Assembly (NCBI GenBank): GCA_021397835.1
Contig: JAJFZO010000229.1
Span: forward strand, 6,764,501 to 6,828,500
Source: Moringa oleifera
Lineage: Eukaryota; Streptophyta; Magnoliopsida; Brassicales; Moringaceae
Direction of reading: 5' to 3'
DNA: 64,000 nt
Part shown: one piece after another, positions 10,006 to 23,100 of the stretch
Layout: every line of letters starts with the position of its first letter
How positions within the stretch are numbered: position 1 is the stretch's first letter
The notes under the pieces: generated by a model
The model's input: only the letters and a program-made list of their open reading frames with translations
What the model was told of the DNA's origin: nothing
Database searches by the model: none
Translations under genes and position numbers: made by a program

Positions 10006-10318
10006 TGTTGTCCCTCGATAAATACCACCCAGTGAGCGAGCCAATGAAGCCGCGTCACACGGACATTGGGCATAGGGGGCATGCCTCGGCAGCCCCTAGC
10101 AGGCATGGCATGGGCCAAGTGCCTAGCGTGCGGCAACAGTGGGCGCACTAGAACAGGCCACGGGTGCCCATCGCGAGCCAGCCCTTCAACATTGTGCCCA
10201 GCTAGTGACCCAAGGGAGCCGCGTCGCACGGGCCCTGGGCATGGGATGCATACCTCGGCAGCCCTCAGCAGGCATGGCATGGGCTGCTTGCCAGCGTGCG
10301 GCAGCTGTGGGCGCGCTA

Positions 10319-13300
10319 GTAATGACACAGGTCCACATCACGAGCCTACCCCTTGACATAGTGCGCAGTGAGCGAGCCATGGGAGCTATGTTGCACTGGC
10401 CCTGGGCACGGGAGGCATGCCTCGGCAGCCCCAAGCAAACACGGCATGGCTGCTTGCCCAGCATGTGGTAGTGGTGGGCGCGCCAGCCAGGCCACGGTCG
10501 CCCATCGCGAGCAAGCCACTCGACATAGTGCGCAGCGTGCGAGCAAGAAGAGCCGCGTTGCACGGATCCTAGTTTTGGGAGGCATGCCTCTACATTCCCC
10601 AGCAGGCACGACATGAGCTGCTTGCCCAACGTGCGGCAGCGGTGGGCGCGCCAGCTAGGCCACGGGCGCCAAACACATGCAAGCCCCTCGACATAGTGCG
10701 CAACGTGCGAGCCAAGGGAGCCATGTGGCATGGACCCTGGGCAAGGGTGCATTCCTCGGCAGCCCCCAGCAGGCACAGCATGGGCTGCTTGCCCAGCGTG
10801 CAGCAGCGGTGGGCACGCATGCCAGGCCACGGGCGCCCATCGTGAGCCAGCCTCTCGACATAGTGCGCAGTGTGCGAGCCAAGGTAGACGCTTCCCACGG
10901 ACCCTGGGCATGGATGGTATGCCTCGGCAGCCCCCTGCAGGCACGGCATGGGCTGCTTGCCCAGTGTGCGGCAGCGGTGGCCGAGCCAGCCGGGACACAG
11001 GCGCCCATCACAAGCCAGCCCCTCGACATAGTGCCCAGCGAGCAAGCCAGGGGAACTGCGTCGCATTGGCCCTAAGTATGGGAGGCATGCCTCGGCAGCC
11101 CCCAAAAGGCACAGCCAGAGCTGCTTGCCCAACGTGCGGCAGTGGTACGCACACCAGCTAGGTGATGGGCACCCATCAAGAGCCAGGCCCCTCGTCCTTG
11201 CCCCTCGACATAATGCCCAGCGAGCGAACCAAGGGAGCCACATTGCACGAACCCTAGGAAAGGGAGGCATGCCGAGGCAGCCCCCAGCAGGCACGGCATA
11301 GGCTGCTTGCCTAGCGTGTGGCAGCGGTGGGCGCACCAGCTAGGCCGAGGGTGCCCATCACGAGCCAGCCCCTCGAGATAGTGCCCAGCATGCAAGCCAG
11401 GGGAGCCGCGTCGCATGCACCCTGGGCACAGGATGCACACCTCGACAGCCCCCAGCAGGGATGGCATGGGTTGCTTGCCCAGTGTGCGGCAACGGTGGGG
11501 CCGCCAATAAGGCCACAAGCGCCCATCACGAGCCAGTCCTCGACATTGTTCCCGCCGAGCAAGCCAGGGGAACTGCATCGCACGGACCCAGGGCATGGGG
11601 AGGCACCCTTGGCAGCCCCCAGCAGACACGGCATAGGCTGCTTGCCCAGTGTAAGAAAGCCGTGGGGGCGCTAGCCAGGGCAGTGGCGCCTATTGCAAGC
11701 TAGCCCCCTCGTCCCTGACCCTCGACGTAGTGCCAAACGAGAGAGCCAGGGGAGCCGCGTTGCACAGACCCTTGGCACAGTGGCATGCCTACGCTGCCCC
11801 CAGCAGGGACGGCATGGGCGGCTTGCCCAGTATGTGGCAGCTGGGGGCACGCCAGCTAGGCCATGTGCGCCCATTGTGAGCCAGCCCCCTCGTCCCTCGC
11901 CCTCAACTTACTGCGTAGCGAGCGAACCTGGGGAGCCGTGTTGCGCAGACCCTAGCCACAGATGGCATGCCTCGGAAGCCCCCAACAGGCACGACATGGG
12001 CCAAGTGTCCAGCACGCGGCAGTGGTGGGCGTGCCAGCTAGGCCAGTGGAGCCCATTGCGAGCCAGCCCTCTCATCCCCAAACCTCAACATAGTGCCCAG
12101 CAAGCGGGCCAGGGGAGCCGCTCCGCATTGACCCTGGGCACGGCAGGCATGCCACGGCAACCCCCAACAGGCACGGCATGGAATGCTTGCCCAGTGTGCG
12201 GCAGCGGTGGGTGCGCCAGCCAGGCCACGAGCGCCCATCCCTAGCCAGCCGCACAACATTGTGCCCAGCAAGCGAACCATGGGAGTCGCGTCGCACGAAC
12301 CTCGACAGCCCCAAGCAGACACGGCATGGGCCGCATGCCTAGTGTGCGGTAGCGGTGGGCGTGCCAGCCAGGCCATAGGTGCCCATCGCGAGCAAGCCAC
12401 TCAACGTAGTGCGCAGCATGTGAGCAAGGGGAGCCGCGTCGCGCGGACCATGGTTACGGGAGGCATGCCTCAGCATTTCCCAGCAGGCATGGCATGAGCT
12501 GCTTGCTCAACGTGCGGCTGTGGTGGGCACGCCAGCCAGGCCATTGGCGCATATCTCGAGCCAGCCCCCTCGTCCCTGTCCCTCGAGGTAGTGCCAAACG
12601 AGCGAGCCAGGGAGCCGCATCACACACGGGCCCTGGCCACGAGAGGCATGCCTTGGTAGCCCCAATAGCCATAGCAGGGGCTCATTGCCCAGCGCGCCGC
12701 AGCGGTTGGCGAACCAGCCAAGCCACAGGTGCCCGTCACGAACTTGCCCCTTGACATATTGCCTAGTGAGTGAGCCAAGGTGGCCCCATCGCACGAACTT
12801 TGGGCACGAGAGTCATGCCTCGGCAGCCCCCCGCAGACATGGGATAGGTTGCTTGCCTAGCGTACAATAGCGGTGGGCGCGGCAGCCAAGCCATGGGCGT
12901 TCATCGCAAGCGAGCCCCTTGACATAGTACGGAGCGAGCGAGCCATGGGAGCTGTGTTGCATGGATGCTAGGCACGGGAAGCACGCCTCGGTAGCCCCAA
13001 GTAGAGACGGTTGGGCTGCTTGCCCAGCATGCGTTAGCGGTGGGCGCGCCAGCCAGGCAACTAGCGCCCATCGCAAACGAGCCTATCGACATTGTGCTCA
13101 GCGAGCGAGCCATGGGAGCCGTGTCGCACGGACGCTGAGCACGGGATGCACGCCTCGGCTGCTGCCAGCAAGTACGGCATGGGCCGCAAGCCTAATGTGT
13201 GGCAGCAGTGGGCACGCCAGCCAGGCCACGGTCGCCCATCGCGGGGCAGCCCCTTGACAAAGTGCCCAGCAAGCGAGTTGGGGGAGCCGCGTTGCACGGG

Positions 13301-16300
13301 CCCTGAGAATGGGGGGCACGCCTAGGCAGCCCCCAGAAGGCATGGCCAGGGCTGCTTGCCCATCGTGTGGCAGCGGTGGGCACACCAGCCAGGCATTGGG
13401 CACCCATTACGAGCCAGCCTCATCGTCCCGGTCACTAGGCATGTCGCGGCAGCCCCAAGTAGGCACGGCATGGGCTGCATGCACAGCATGCGGCAGCGGT
13501 GGGCGCGCTAGTAATGACACGGGTCCGCATCACGAGCCTACCCCTTGACATAGTACGCAGCGAGCGAGACATGAGAGCTGCGTCGCACTGGCCTTGGGCA
13601 CGGGAGGCATGCCTCGACAGCCCCAAGCAGACACGGAATGGGCTACTTGCCCAGCGTGCGGTAGTGGTGGGGGCGCCAGTCAGGCCACGGTCGCCCACCG
13701 CGAGCAAGCCACTCGACATAGTGCGCAGCGTGCGAGCAAGAAGAGCCGCGTCGCACGGACCCTGGGTATGGGAGGCATGCCTCTACATTCTGCAGCAGGC
13801 ACGGCATGAGCTGCTTGCCCAACGTGCGGCAGCGGTGGGGGCGCCAGCTAGGCCACGGGCGCCAAACACGTGCAAGCCCCTCGACATAGTGCACAGCGTG
13901 CGAGCCAAGGGAGCCATGTGGCATGGTCCCCGGGCAAGGAGGGCATGCCTCGGCAACCCCCAGCAGGCACAACATGGGCTGCTTGCCCAGCGTGCAGCAG
14001 TTGTGGGCGCGCAAGCCAGGCCATGGGCACCCATCGTCAGCGAGCCCCTCGACATAGTGCGCAGCATGCGAGCCAGGGTAGACGCTTCCCACGGACCTTG
14101 GGCACGGATGGCATGCCTCGGCAGCCCCCTGCAGGCACGGCATGGGCTGCTTGCCCAGTGTGCGTCAGCGGGGGGGCGTGCCAGCCAAGCCACGGGTGCC
14201 CATCATGAGACAGCTCCTCCATATAGTGCGCAGCATGCGAGCCAGCCCCTAGCAGGTACGGCATGGGCTACTTGCTCAGTGTGCGGTAGCGGTGGCTGCG
14301 CCAGCCGGGCCATAGGTGCCCATCACGAGCCAGCCCCTCGACATAGTGCCCACTGAACAAGCCAGGGGAACTGTGTCGCATGGGCCCTAGGTATGGGAGG
14401 CATGCCTTGGCAGCCCCCAGAAGGCACAGCCAAAGCTGCTTGCCCACCGTGTGGCAGTGGTACGCACACTAGCTAGGCCATGGGCGCCCAACACGAGCCA
14501 GGCCCCTCATCCTTGCCCCTCGACATAATGCCTAGCGAGCGAGCCAGGGGAGCCACGTTGCACGGACCCTAGGAAAGGGAGGCATGCCGAGGCAGCCCCC
14601 AGCAGGCACGGCATAGGCTACTTGCCTAGTGTGCGGCAGCGGTGGGCGCACCAGCTAGGCCGAGGGTGCCCATCACGAGCCAGCCCCTCGAGATAGTGCC
14701 CAGCATGCAAGCCAGGGCAGCCGCGTCGCATGCACCCTCGGCACAGGATGCACACCTCGACAGCCCCCAATAGGCATGGCATGGGTTGCTTGCCCCGTGT
14801 GCGGCAACGGTAGGGCCGTCAATCAGGTCACAAGCGCCCATCACGAGCCAGCGCTCGACATTGTTCCCGCCAAGCAAGCCAAGGGAACTGCATCGGAGGA
14901 CCCTGGGCACGGGGAAGCACCCTTGGCAGCCCCCAGCAGACACGGCATGGGCTTCTTGCCCAGTGTGCGAAAGCTGTTGGCACGCCGGCCAGGCTAGTGG
15001 CGCCCATTGCAAGCTAGCCCCCTCGTCCCTGACCCCTCGACGTAGTGCCAAGCGAGAGAGCCAGGGGAGCCGCGTCGCACAAACCCTGGGCACAGTGGAC
15101 GTGCCTACGCTGCCCCCAGCAGGCACGGCATGGGCGGCTTGCCCAGCATGTGGCAGCTGGGGGCACACTAGCCTGGCCATGTGCGCCCATTGTGAGCCAA
15201 CCCCCTTGTTCCTGCCCCACAACTTACTGCACAGCGAGCGAACCTGGGGAGCCATGTTGCGCAGACCCTAGCCACAAATGGCATGCCTCGGAAGCCCCTA
15301 ACAGGCACGACATGGGCCAAGTGTCCAGCACGCGGCAGCGGTGGGCATGCCAGCTAGGCTAGTGGCGCCCATTGCGAGCGAGCCCCCTCGTCCCCAAACC
15401 TCAACATAGTGCCCAGCAAGCGGGCCAGGGGAGTCGCTCCGCACTGACCCTGGGTACGGTAGCCATGCCTCGACAGCCCCTAACAGGCACGGCATCGAAT
15501 GCTTGCACAGTGTGCGGCCGTGGTGGGTGCGCCAGCCATGCCACGAGCGCCCATTCCAAGCTAGCCACTCAACATTGTGCCCAGCAAGCGAGCCATGGGA
15601 GTCACGTCGCACGGACCCTGGGCACGAGAGGCATGCCTCGACAGCCCCAAGCAGACACGGCATGGGCCGCATGCCCAGCGTGCTGTAGCAGTGGGTGTGC
15701 CAGCCAAGCCACATGTGCCCATCGCGAGCGAGCCACTCAACGTAGCGCTCTGCATGCGAACAAAGGGAGCCGCGTCGCACGGACCCTGGGTACGGGAGGC
15801 ATGCCTCAGCATTCCCCAGCAGGCATGGCATGAGTTGCGTGCTTAACGTGCGGCTGTGGTGGGCGCGCCAGCCAGGCCATTGGCTCCTATCCCAAGCCAG
15901 CCCCCTCGTCCTTGTCCCTCAAGGTAGTGCCAAACGAGCGAGCCAGGGAGCCGCATCACACACGGACCCTGGGCACGAGAGGCATGCCTTGGCAACCCCA
16001 ATGGCCACAGTAAGGGCTCCTTGCCCAGCGCGCCGCAGCGGTGGGCGAACCAGCCAAGCCACAGGTGCCCATCACGAGCTTGCCCCTCGACATATTGCCT
16101 AGTGAGTGAGCCAAAGGGGCCCTATCGCACGAACTCTGGGCACGAGTGTCATGCCTCGGCAGCCCTCACAAACATAGGATGGGTTGCTTGCCCAGTGTAC
16201 GACAGCGGTGGGCGCGGTAGCCAGGCCACGGGCGTTCATCGCGAGCGAGCCCCTCGACATAGTACGCAGCAAGCGAGCCATGGGAGCCGTGTTGCATGGA

Positions 16301-19300
16301 TGCTAGGCACGGGAGGCACGTCTCGGTAGCCCCAAGTAGACACAGCTTGGGCTACTTGCCCAGCATGCGTTAGCGGTAGGCGCGCCAGCCAGGACACTAG
16401 CGCCCATCGAAAGCGAGCCTATCGACATAGTGCTCAGCGAGCGAGCCATGGGAGCCATGTCGCAAGGACGCTGGGCATGGGATGCATGCCTCGGCCGCTG
16501 CTGACAAGCACGGCATGGGCCGCAAGCCTAGTGTGTGGCAGCAGTGGGCGCGCCAGCCAGGCCACGATCGCCCATCGCGGGCTAGCCCTTAGACAAAGTG
16601 CCCAGCAAGCGAGTTGGGGGAGCCGCGTTGCACGGGCCCTGAGAATGGGGGGCACGCCTAGGCAGCCCCCAGAAGGCATGGCAAGGACTGCTTACCCATC
16701 GTGTGGCAGCAGTGGGCACAACAGTCAGGCCATGGGCACCCATCACGAGCCAGTCTTATCGTCCCGGTCCCTAGGCATGTCGCGGCAGACCCTAGTAGGC
16801 ACGGCATGGGCTGCTTGCACAACATGCAGCAGAGGTTGGCGCGCTAGTAATGACACGGGTCCGCATCACGAGTCTACCCCTTGACATAGTGCACAGTGAG
16901 CGAGCCATGGGAGCTGCGTCGCACTGGCCCTGGGCACGGGAGGCATGCCTCAGTAGCCCGAAGCAGACACGGCATGGGCTGCTTACCCAGTGCACGGTAA
17001 TGGTGGGCGCACAAGCCAGGCACGGTCGCCAATCGCGAGCAACACACTCGACATAGTGCGCAGCGTGCGACCAAGAAGAGCCGCATCGCACGGACCCTAG
17101 GTATGGGAGGCATGCCTCTACATTCCCCAGCAAGCACGGCATGAGCTGCTTGCCCAACGTGCGGCAGCGGTGGGCGTGCCAGCAAGGCCACGGGCGCCAA
17201 ACTCATGCAAGCCCCTCGACATAGTGCGCAGCGTGCGAGCCAAGGGAGCCATGTGGCATGGACCCCGGGCAAGGGGGGCATGCCTCAGTAGCCCGCAGCA
17301 GGCACAGCATGGGCTGCTTGCCTAGCGTGCAGCAATTGTGGGTGTGCAAGCCAGGCCACGGGCGCCCATCGTGAGCCAGCCCCTCGACATAGTGCGCAGC
17401 GTGTGAGCTAGGGTAGATGCTTCCCACGGACCCTGGGCACGGATGGCTTGCCTCGGCAGCCCCCTGTAGGCACGGCATGGGCTGCTTGCCCAACGTGCGG
17501 CAGCGGGGGGGTGCGCCAGCCAGGCCACAGGTGCCCATCATGTGACAGCTCCTCCACAAAGTGCGCAGCATGCAAGCTAGGGCAGACGGGTCGCATGGAC
17601 CCTCAGCATGGGAGGCATGCCTCGGCAGCCTCTAACAGGTACGGCATAGGCTGCTTGCTCAGTGTGCGGCAGCGGTGGCCACACCAGCCGGGCCACAGGC
17701 GCCCATCACGAGCCAGCCCCTCGACATAGTGCCCACCGAGCTAGCCAGGGGAACAGCGTCGCATGGGCCCTAGGTATGGGAGGCATGCCTCGGCAGCCCC
17801 CAGAAGGCACAGCCAGAGCTGCTTGCCCACCATGTGGCAGTGTTACGCACACCAGCTAGGCCACGGGCGCCCATCACGAGCTAGGCCCCACGTCCTTGCC
17901 CCTCGACATAATGCCCAACCAGCGAGCCAAGGGAGCCATGTTGCACGAACCCTAGGAAAGGGAGGCATGTCGAGGCAGCCCCCAGCAGGCACGGCATAGG
18001 CTGCTTGCCTAGCGTGTGGCAGCGGTGGGCGCACCTGCTAGGTCGAAGGCGCCCATCACGAGCCAGCCCCTCGAGATAGTGCCCAGCATGCAAGCCAGGG
18101 GAGCCGCGTCGCATGCACCCTCAACACAGAATGCACACCTCGACAGCCCCCAGCAGGCACTGCATGGGCTGCTTGCCCAGTGTGCAACAACGGTAGGGTC
18201 GCCAATCAGGCCACAAGTGCCCATCACGAGCGAGCCCTCGATATTGTTCCCGTTGAGCAAGCCAGGGGAACTGCTTCGCACGGACCGCGGGCACAGGGAG
18301 GCACCCTTGGCAGCCCCCAGCAGACACGGCATGGGCTGCTTGCCCAGTGTGTGAAAGTCGTGGGCACACCAGCCAGGGCAGTTGCACCCATTGCAAGCTA
18401 GCCCCCTCGTCCCTGACCCTCGACGTAGTGCCAAGCGAGAGAGCCAGGGGAGCCGCGTAGCATAGACCCTTGGCACAATGGGCATGCCTACGCTGCCCCC
18501 AGTAGGCACGGCATAGGTGGCTTGCCCAGCATGTGGCAGCTGGGGGCACGCCAGCCAAGACATGTGCGCCCGTTGTGAGCCAGCCCCCTCGTCCCTGCCC
18601 CTCAACTTATTGCGCAGCGAGCGAACCTTGGGAGCCGTGTTACGTAGACCCTTGCCATAGATGGCATGCCTCGGAAGCCCCCAACAGGCATGACATGGGC
18701 CAAGTGTCCAGCACGCGGCAGCGGTGGCCGTGCCAGCTAGGCCAGTGGCGCCCATTGCGAGCCAGCCCCCTCATCCCCGAACCTCAACATAGTGCCCAGC
18801 AAGCGGGCCAGGGGAGCCACTCCGCACTGACCCTGGGCATGGCAGGCATGCCTCGGCAGCCCCCAACAGGCACGACATGGAATGCTTGCCCAGTGTGCGG
18901 CAGCGGTGGGTGCACCAGCCAGGCCGCGAGCGCCCATCCCTAGCCACCCACTCAACATTGTGCCCAGCAAACGAGCCATGGGAGTCACGTCGCACGGACC
19001 CTGGGCACGAGAGGCATGCCTCGATAGCCCTAAGGAGACACGGTATGGGCCACATGCCCAACGTGCGATAGCGGTGGGCGTGCCAACCAGGCCACAGGTG
19101 CCCATCGCGAGCGAGCCACTCAACGTAATGCGCAGTGTACGAGCAAGGGGAGCCGCGTCGCACGGACCCTGGGTACGGGAGGAATGCCTCAGCATTCCCC
19201 AGCAGGCATGGCATGAGCTGCTTGCTCAACGTGCGGCTGTGGTGGGGGCGCCAGCTAGGCCACTGGCGCCTATCCAGAGCAAGCCCCCTCGTCCCTGTCC

Positions 19301-20180
19301 CTCGAGGTAGTGCGAAACGAGCGAGCCAGGGAGCCGTATCACACACGGACCCTGGGCACGAGAGGCATGCCTTGGCAGCCCCAATAGCCACAACATGGGC
19401 TCCTTGCCTAGTGCGCCGCAGTGGTGGGCGAACCAGCCAAGCCACAGGTGCCCATCACGAGCTTGCCCCTCGACATATTGCCTAGTGAGTGAGCCAAGGG
19501 GGCCCCATCGCACGGACCCTGGGCACGAGTGTCATGCCTCGGCAGCCCCCCGCAGACATGGGATGGGTTGCTTGCTTAGCATACGACAGCGGTGGGCGCG
19601 ACTGCCAGGCCACGAGCGTTCATCGCGAGCGAGCCCCTCGACATTAGTACGTAGCGAGCGAGCCATGGGAGCCGTGTTGCATGGATGCTGGGCACGGGAG
19701 GCACGCCTCGGTAGCCCCAAGCAGACACGGCTTGGGCTGCTTGCCCAGCATGCGTTAGCGGTAGGCGCGCCAGCCAGGCCACTAGCTCCAGCCATGGGAG
19801 CCATGTTGCACGGACGATGGGCACGAGATGCACGCCTCGGCCACTGCCAACAAAGGCCGCAAGCCTAGTCTGTGGTAGCAGTGGGCGCGCCAGCCAGGCC
19901 ACGATCGCCCATCGCGGGCCAGCCCCTAGACAAAGTGCCTAGCAAGCGAGTTAGGGGAGCCGCATCACATGGGCCCTGAGCATGGGGGGCACGCCTCGGC
20001 AGCCCCCAGAAGGCATGGCCGGGGCTACTTGCCCATCATGTGGCAGCGGTGGGCACACCAGCCAGGCCATAGGCACCCATCACGAGCCAGCCCCATCGTC
20101 CCGGTCCCTAGGCATGTCGCGACAGCCCCTAGTAGGCACAGTATAGGCTGCTTGCACAACATGCGACAGCGGTAGGTGCG
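10319..20180 (+). repeat. ~3.2-3.4 kb higher-order repeat, three diverged copies
   Basis: A rare monomer variant containing GTAATGACACGGGTCCGCAT recurs at 10,319, 13,511 and 16,847, giving copies of 3,192 and 3,336 bp and a third ending near 20,180. Other rare variants keep the same order: GTGGTACGCACACC-like near 11,146, 14,457 and 17,844, and CCAAGTGTCCAGCACGCGGC near 12,001, 15,318 and 18,697. Each copy is about 19-20 monomers. Indels and substitutions show it is older than the 8,693 bp triplication that overlaps its third copy. Confidence 0.8.
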
Positions 20181-23100
20181 CCAGCAAGCCCATGGGCACG
20201 CGTCACGAGCCAACCCCTCAAGATAGTGTCCAACGAGCGAGCCTGGGGAGCCGCGTCGCACGGACCATGGGCACAAGGGGAATGCCTCGGTAGCCCCCAG
20301 CAGGCATGGCTTGGGCTGCCTGCACCGCATGCGGCAGCTGTGGGCGAGCCAGCCAGGCCACGGGCGCCCATCACGAGCCGGCCCCTCGACATAGTGCCCA
20401 GAGTGCCAGCCAGTGGAGATGCCTGGCACGGACCTCGGGCACAAGAGGCATGCCTCGGCAGCCCCCAGTAGGGATGGCATGGGCATCTCTCCCAGCAAGT
20501 GACAACAGTGGCCGCACCAGCCAAGCCATGGGTGCCCATCACGAGCCAGCCCCTTGGCATAGTGCCCAGCATGCAGGCCAGGGGAGTTGCGTTGCAAGGA
20601 CCCTGGGCATGGGCTGCCCCCAACCTACACTGCATGGGCCAAATGCCCAACGTGTGACAGCAATGGGCATGCCAGCCAGGCCAGTGGCACCCAACGCGAA
20701 ACAGCTTGCTCGTCCCTCGCCCAACGAGCGAACCAGTGGACCTGCGTCGCACGGATCCTAGGCATCGAAGTCACGCCTCAGCAGCCCTCAGCAGGCATGG
20801 CATGGGCTGCTTGCCAAGCCAGACCATGGGCGCCCATCACAAGCCAACCCCCTAGTCCCTGTCCCTCGACGTAGTGCCCAACTAGCAAGCTAGGGGAGCT
20901 GCGTCGCACAGACCCTAGGCACAGGGGGCACGCCTTGGTGGCCCTCAGCAGGCATGGCTTGGGTCGCTTGCACAGCATGTGGCAGATGTGGCCGCGTCAG
21001 CCAAGCCACGGGCGCCCATCGCTAGCCAGCCCCTCGTGCCTGCCCTTCTACCTACTGCCCAGCGAGCGAGCCAGGGGAGCTATGTCACACGAACCCTGGG
21101 CACAAAGGCATGCCTCGGCAACCCCCTGCAGACACGGCATGGGCTTCTTGCCCAGCGTGCGGCAGCGGTAGGTGCACCAACGAGGCCACGGGCGCCCATC
21201 ACGAGCCAGCTCCTCAACATAATGAGCAGCGTGCGAGCTAAGGGAGACGGATCACATGGACCCTCAGCACGGGAGGCATGCCTCGACAGCCCCCAGTAGG
21301 CACGGTATGGGTTGCTTTCCTAGTTGCGGCAGCGGTAGGCGCGCCAGCCAGGCCACAGGTGCCTATCATGAGCTAGCCCCTCGATATAGTGCCCAGTGTG
21401 TGAGCCAAGGGAGCCATGTGGCATGGACCCTGGGCAAGGGAGACATGCCTTGGCAGCCCCCAGCAGGCACCGCATGGGCTGCTTGCCTAGCGTGCGACAG
21501 CAGTGGTTACGCCAGGCAGGCCACTAGCGCTCATCACGGGCCAGCCCCCCGACATTGTGCCCACCGAGAGAGCCAGGGAAGCTGCAATGCAAGGGCTCTG
21601 GGCACGGGAGGCATGCCTTGGCTGCCCTCAGCTGGCATGGCATGCTCACCTATCCTAGTGTGCGGCAGCTGTTGGCACGCCCCCCAAGCCACAGGCGCCC
21701 ATTGCGAGCCGGCCCCCTTGTCATGGCCTGTCCACTTAGTGCCTTGCGAGCGAGGCCGGTGAGCCACGTCGCACAGACCCTGGGTACGAGAGGCACACAT
21801 CGACAGCCCGTAGCTGGCACGGCATAGGCTAAGTGCCCAGTGAGCTACAGCGGTGGGCGCGTTAGCTAGGCCGTGGGCGCCCATCGCAAGCCAGCCCCTT
21901 GACATAATGCACAACAAGCGAGCTAGAGGAGCTGTGTCGCATGGACTCTGGGCACGGGAGGCTCGCCTTAGAAGACCCCAGCAGGTACGGCATGGGATGC
22001 TTACCCAGCGTGCCACAGTTTTGGCTGTGCCAGCGAGGCCACGGTCGCCCATCGCGAGCAAACCAGGGGAGCCACGTCGCATAAACACTGGGCATGGGAG
22101 GCATGCCTCGGCAGCCCCCAGCAGGCATGGCATGGGTTGCGTGCCCAGCATGCAGCAGCGGTGGGCAAGCCAACCAGGCCACGGGCGCCCATCGCTAGCC
22201 AGCCCCTTCGTCCTTGCCCCTCAACATAGTGCGCGACAACGAGCAATGGGAGCCGCGTCGCATGGACCCTAGCCACGGGACGCACGCCTTGGCAGCCCCC
22301 AGCAGACACGGCATGGCCGGCTTGTCTAGCGTGTGGTAGTAGTAGGCGCGCCAGCTAGGCCAGTGGTGCCCATCATGCACCTGTCACCTCGTCCCTGCCC
22401 CTCGACATAGTGCCAAGTGAGCGAGCTAGGGGAGCCGCGTCGCACGGGCCCTGGGCACGGGAGGTATGATTCGGCAGCCTCTAGTAGGCACGGCATGGGC
22501 CAAGTACCTAGCATGCAGCTGCAGTGGGTGCAGCAACTAGGCCAGTGGCGCCCATCGCGAGCCAGCCCCTCGTCCCTGACCCTAGACGTAGTGCCCAGCA
22601 AGCGAGCCAGTGGAGCCGAGTCTCACAAACCCTAGGCACAGGGGCCATGCCTAGGCTGCCCCTAGCAGGCACGGCATAGGCTGCTTGCCCAGTATGCGAC
22701 AGCTATTGGCGTGCCTGCCAAGCCATGGGCGCCCATCGTGAGCCATCCCCCTCATCCCTGTCCCTCGACATTATGCCCAACGAGTGAGCTAGGGTAGTCG
22801 CATCGCTCAGACCCTAGGAACGGGGGTCATGCCTCAGCAGCCCCCAAGCGTAGAGCCATGGGCTGCTTACCCAACGTGCGGCAGCGGTGGGCGCTCCAGC
22901 TAGGCCAAAGGTGCCCATCGCGAGCCAGCCCCCTCGTCCTTGTCCCTGGGCACGGGAGGCATGTCATGATAGCTCCAGCAGCCACAGCATGGGCACCTTG
23001 CCCAGCGTGGGCTAGCTGTGGGCATGCCAGCCAGGCCCCTGGTGCCTATCACGAGCTAGCTACTCGACATAGTGCCTAGAGAGTGGGCCAAGGGAGCCCC

